Shown here in pieces: positions 61,725-64,000 of a stretch of DNA of 64,000 nt. Under the pieces are notes generated by a model. That model did no database searches. It worked only from the letters and a program-made list of their open reading frames with translations, and had not been told where the DNA came from. The position numbers were made by a program, and so were the translations under genes. Within the stretch, counting starts at the first letter, position 1, and every line of letters begins with the position of its first letter. This DNA is from Brachybacterium saurashtrense (GTDB lineage Bacteria > Actinomycetota > Actinomycetes > Actinomycetales > Dermabacteraceae). Location of the stretch: contig NZ_CP031356.1 in NCBI RefSeq assembly GCF_003355475.1, positions 124,001 through 188,000 on the forward strand, written 5' to 3'.

Positions 61725-63857
61725 TCATTCCTCCTCGTCCCCGAGGATCTCGAGGATCTCGTCGGTGGTGGTGGCCTGCTCGAGCCGCGCCACCTGGGCG
61801 GGGTCGGAGAAGGTCATGGCGACCTTCTGCAGCAGGGCGAGGTGCTCGTTCCCCACGCCGGCGATGCCGATCACGAAGGTGGTCGGGTTGCCGTTCCAGT
61901 CGATCCCGCCGGGGTAGCGCACGAAGGACATCGCCGAGCGGGAGATCGAGGACTTCGCCTCGTTGGTGCCGTGCGGGATCGCCAGGCCGTTGCCCATGAA
62001 GGTGGACACCGTCGCCTCGCGGTCGTGCATGGCCCGCACGTAGCCCTCGTCCACCGCGCCGGCGGCGACCAGCAGGGCGCCGGCCTCGTCGATGCCGGAG
62101 GCGGCGTCCCTCGCGGTGCCGTCCAGGACGATGCTGGAGGGGGCGAGGATCGGGGTCGACCCTGCGGCGTCGGCGGGACGGTCGGCGGCGTGGCGACCGC
62201 GCGGTGCGCCGTCGGGCGCGGCGGCGGCATTCGCCCCGGCGGTCGCGGCCGCACCGGCGCCGACGGCCGCAGCGGCCCCGTCTGCCTCCGGTGCGGGGGC
62301 GCCGCTGTTGCGCTGCTGCACCAGCTCCACCACCTCGTCGTAGCGGGGCGAGTTCATGAACTGGTCCACGCTGACGTGCACGGCCGAGCCGGTGCGCTGG
62401 CGCGCCCGGTCGGTGAGCTCCTTCTGGGTGACCACCAGGTCCCACTCGTCGTTCAGGGACGAGATGGCCTTGTTGGTGACCTCGACGTCCTCGAAGCCGG
62501 CGGCGCGCACCTTCTTGCGCAGCACCGTCGCGCCCATCGCGGAGGAGCCCATGCCCGCGTCGCAGGCGAACACGATCTTCTGGATGGGGCCGGTGTGGGC
62601 GGAGGCGTCGGCCGCGGCGGCCGCCCCGGCGCCCGCGGCACTTGCGCCGGTGAGGGCGCCCGCCACGGAGGATTTCTTGCCCTTCATCTGCTCCATCTTG
62701 GCGGTGGCGGCGGCGATGTCGCCGTCGTCCTGCTTGCCGATCTTCAGGAACAGTGCGGAGAGCAGGAAGCTGACCGTCGCGGCGCCGAGCACAGAGAGCG
62801 CGATGCCCAGGTAGGAGTCACGGGCGGCGACGCCGAAGATCGCGAAGATCGAGCCGGGGGAGGCTGGGGCGATCAGGCCCGTGTCGAAGGCGACGTTGAT
62901 CGCCACGCCTGTCATGCCGCCGCCGATCGCGGCGAGGATGAGGATCGGCTTCATCAGCACGTAGGGGAAGTAGATCTCGTGGATGCCGCCGAAGAACTGG
63001 ATGATCGCGGCACCGGGCGCGGAGGCCCGCGCCGCGCCGCGGCCGAAGAAGGTGTACGCCAGCAGGATGCCCACGCCGGGGCCGGGGTTGGCCTCGAGCA
63101 GGAACAGGACGGACTTGCCGTTCTCGGCGGCCTCGGAGATGCCCAGCGGAGTGAGCACGCCGTGGTTGATGGCGTTGTTGAGGAAGAACACCTTCGCCGG
63201 CTCGATGAGGATCGAGACCAGCGGCAGCAGGCCCGCGTTGACCAGCGCCGCCACCCCGTTGGACAGCAGCGTCATCAGGCCGTTCACCAGCGGGGCGAGG
63301 CCGAAGAAGCCCGCCGCCAGGGCGATGAAGCCGAAGATGCCGGCGGAGAACATGTTCACGAGCATCTCGAAGCCGGCCGGGATGTGGTCCTGCCACAGCC
63401 GGTCCAGCTTCTTCATGACCCAGGCCGCCAGCGGCGCCATGATCATCGCGCCGATGAACATGTGCACCTGGCCCAGGGCGGAGAAGTCCGCCTCGGCGTT
63501 GCCGCCGGCGAGCCACTCCTCGAGCAGGCGCGCGTTCTCCTGGGCGATCAGCCAGTCGGAGCCGGCGATCACGCCCATGGTGGCGATCACGCCCACCACG
63601 GCGCCGCGCGCCTCGTAGACCATGCGACCGCCGGTGTTCGCGATGAGCAGCGGCAGCAGGTAGTGGATCATCGGGCCCACCACGCTCGCCAGCGGCTCGT
63701 TCGGGGTCCAGCCGTCCGGGATGAAGAACGCGGTGAGCAGGCCCCACGCGATGAGCGCGGGGATGTTCGGCATCACCATGTTGGACAGGGAGGTGCCGAC
63801 CTTCTGCAGGACGACTCGCGGGCTGACCCCGCTCTTGGTCTCGGTGGTGGTGGTCAT
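61725..63857 (-). CDS. mtlA: Mannitol-specific PTS enzyme IICBA
   Basis: The 710-residue protein imports mannitol and phosphorylates it. Residues about 15-375 are the membrane IIC domain with GGIHEIYFPYVLMKP. The IIB domain follows, with active Cys432 in FACDAGMGSSAMGA, and the IIA domain has His629 in AIPHGTN. The IIB and IIA domains are joined by an Ala-rich linker of about 60 residues (GAGAAATAGANAAAAPDGA). The full CBA order is like E. coli MtlA. GAGGAT is seven bases before the ATG. The upstream 143 bases to the window end hold an inverted repeat that may be an operator. Confidence 0.97.
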   Translation of the reverse strand: MTTTTETKSGVSPRVVLQKVGTSLSNMVMPNIPALIAWGLLTAFFIPDGWTPNEPLASVVGPMIHYLLPLLIANTGGRMVYEARGAVVGVIATMGVIAGSDWLIAQENARLLEEWLAGGNAEADFSALGQVHMFIGAMIMAPLAAWVMKKLDRLWQDHIPAGFEMLVNMFSAGIFGFIALAAGFFGLAPLVNGLMTLLSNGVAALVNAGLLPLVSILIEPAKVFFLNNAINHGVLTPLGISEAAENGKSVLFLLEANPGPGVGILLAYTFFGRGAARASAPGAAIIQFFGGIHEIYFPYVLMKPILILAAIGGGMTGVAINVAFDTGLIAPASPGSIFAIFGVAARDSYLGIALSVLGAATVSFLLSALFLKIGKQDDGDIAAATAKMEQMKGKKSSVAGALTGASAAGAGAAAAADASAHTGPIQKIVFACDAGMGSSAMGATVLRKKVRAAGFEDVEVTNKAISSLNDEWDLVVTQKELTDRARQRTGSAVHVSVDQFMNSPRYDEVVELVQQRNSGAPAPEADGAAAAVGAGAAATAGANAAAAPDGAPRGRHAADRPADAAGSTPILAPSSIVLDGTARDAASGIDEAGALLVAAGAVDEGYVRAMHDREATVSTFMGNGLAIPHGTNEAKSSISRSAMSFVRYPGGIDWNGNPTTFVIGIAGVGNEHLALLQKVAMTFSDPAQVARLEQATTTDEILEILGDEEE

Positions 63858-63879
63858 GGGCCATCCTCACGGGAGTGCG

Positions 63880-63897
63880 GGACCACGGGCCTGGTCC
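63880..63897. promoter_or_regulatory. Inverted repeat upstream of mtlA (candidate operator)
   Basis: GGACCA, a six-base centre (CGGGCC) and TGGTCC make a perfect six-base inverted repeat 23 bases upstream of the mtlA ATG. It could be bound by a mannitol-responsive regulator or be a hairpin in the mRNA leader. Beyond it, to base 64000, I see no gene on either strand. Confidence 0.35.
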
Positions 63898-64000
63898 TCG
63901 GTGGGCGACGGCACGGGCCGGGCGGCCCGCTGCGGCCGGTCGGGGCTGCGCCCTCTCGAGGAACTGCGGTGGGCCTGCTCCGTCGGCGTGCCCGCAGTCT

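Noticed and set aside
57751-61917. A 1388-codon open frame over ptsI and part of the mannitol genes
   Set aside because: It is in the wrong frame relative to genes with clear motifs (ptsI, mtlD); the translation is rich in Arg, Ala, Pro and Gly without domains. High GC reduces stop codons, so long shadow frames are expected.

Overview
The window reads as one continuous stretch of core chromosome from a high-GC Gram-positive bacterium. Strong G/C preference at third codon positions, frequent GTG starts, a DtxR/IdeR-type iron box, PheA next to SerS, a DUF5926 protein, and many start codons placed 6-7 nt after a TANNNT box all point to an actinobacterium. I infer order Micrococcales, possibly a Brachybacterium-like member of Dermabacteraceae, but the sequence alone does not settle the genus. 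I see no phage, insertion sequence, CRISPR array or rRNA. One tRNA gene (Ser, anticodon TGA) is present. No gene-free stretch exceeds about 240 bases.

Layout. 1-9.3 kb: a zinc-ribbon membrane protein (cut by the left edge), a small membrane protein, a flavin dehydrogenase, a beta-hydroxyacid dehydrogenase-like protein, a secreted endonuclease/exonuclease/phosphatase protein, a double-rhodanese sulfurtransferase, a membrane-anchored alpha/beta hydrolase and a D-2-hydroxyacid dehydrogenase. 9.3-16.9 kb: a BCCT osmolyte transporter with a coiled-coil tail, a nucleosidase, an apparently catalytically degenerate alpha/beta hydrolase, a YhhN protein, argS, a YccF protein and a flavin-reductase-like protein. 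16.9-20.1 kb: a tight three-gene cassette (alpha/beta hydrolase, condensation-type acyltransferase, zinc-ribbon membrane protein) preceded by a 14-codon leader ORF rich in Leu and Val. 20.2-25.6 kb: a large membrane protein, a uracil-type permease behind a C-rich leader, and a second BCCT transporter. 25.7-29.8 kb: an iron-box-controlled siderophore importer in the order ATPase, binding lipoprotein, fused double permease. 29.9-36.3 kb: an aldehyde dehydrogenase with a GAF regulator, a CtlX/ornithine cyclodeaminase operon divergent from an Lrp-type regulator, and a VapBC module. 36.3-43.0 kb: a two-domain FAD/Fe-S D-lactate or glycolate dehydrogenase, glutaminase, a cupin, DUF5926 and a family 2 glycosyltransferase with a three-fold repeat tail. 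43.0-53.1 kb: a phosphatase-like membrane protein, a GntR regulator, an acetyltransferase, pheA, an OmdA/DUF1905 protein, a dihydrofolate-reductase-family protein, a tandem universal stress protein, a lipid kinase, serS and a HAD phosphatase. 53.1-58.3 kb: two MDR oxidoreductases, a GntR/ABC operon with a clear palindromic operator, tRNA-Ser and an SDR. 58.4-64.0 kb: ptsI convergent with ptsH, then mtlD and mtlA (read right to left), which together form the mannitol phosphotransferase route to fructose-6-phosphate.

Two themes cut across the window. Many genes appear to be transcribed as leaderless mRNAs: the only plausible control element is a -10 hexamer 5-7 nt ahead of ATG or GTG, often without a Shine-Dalgarno sequence. 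Nutrient acquisition and osmotic balance dominate: iron, mannitol, uracil, glutamine, citrulline/ornithine, lactate/glycolate and two betaine-type transporters. The most unusual items are the Leu/Val leader ORF ahead of the three-gene cassette, the triplicated 29-residue tail of the glycosyltransferase, and the Gly/Cys-rich insert in the FAD/Fe-S dehydrogenase.
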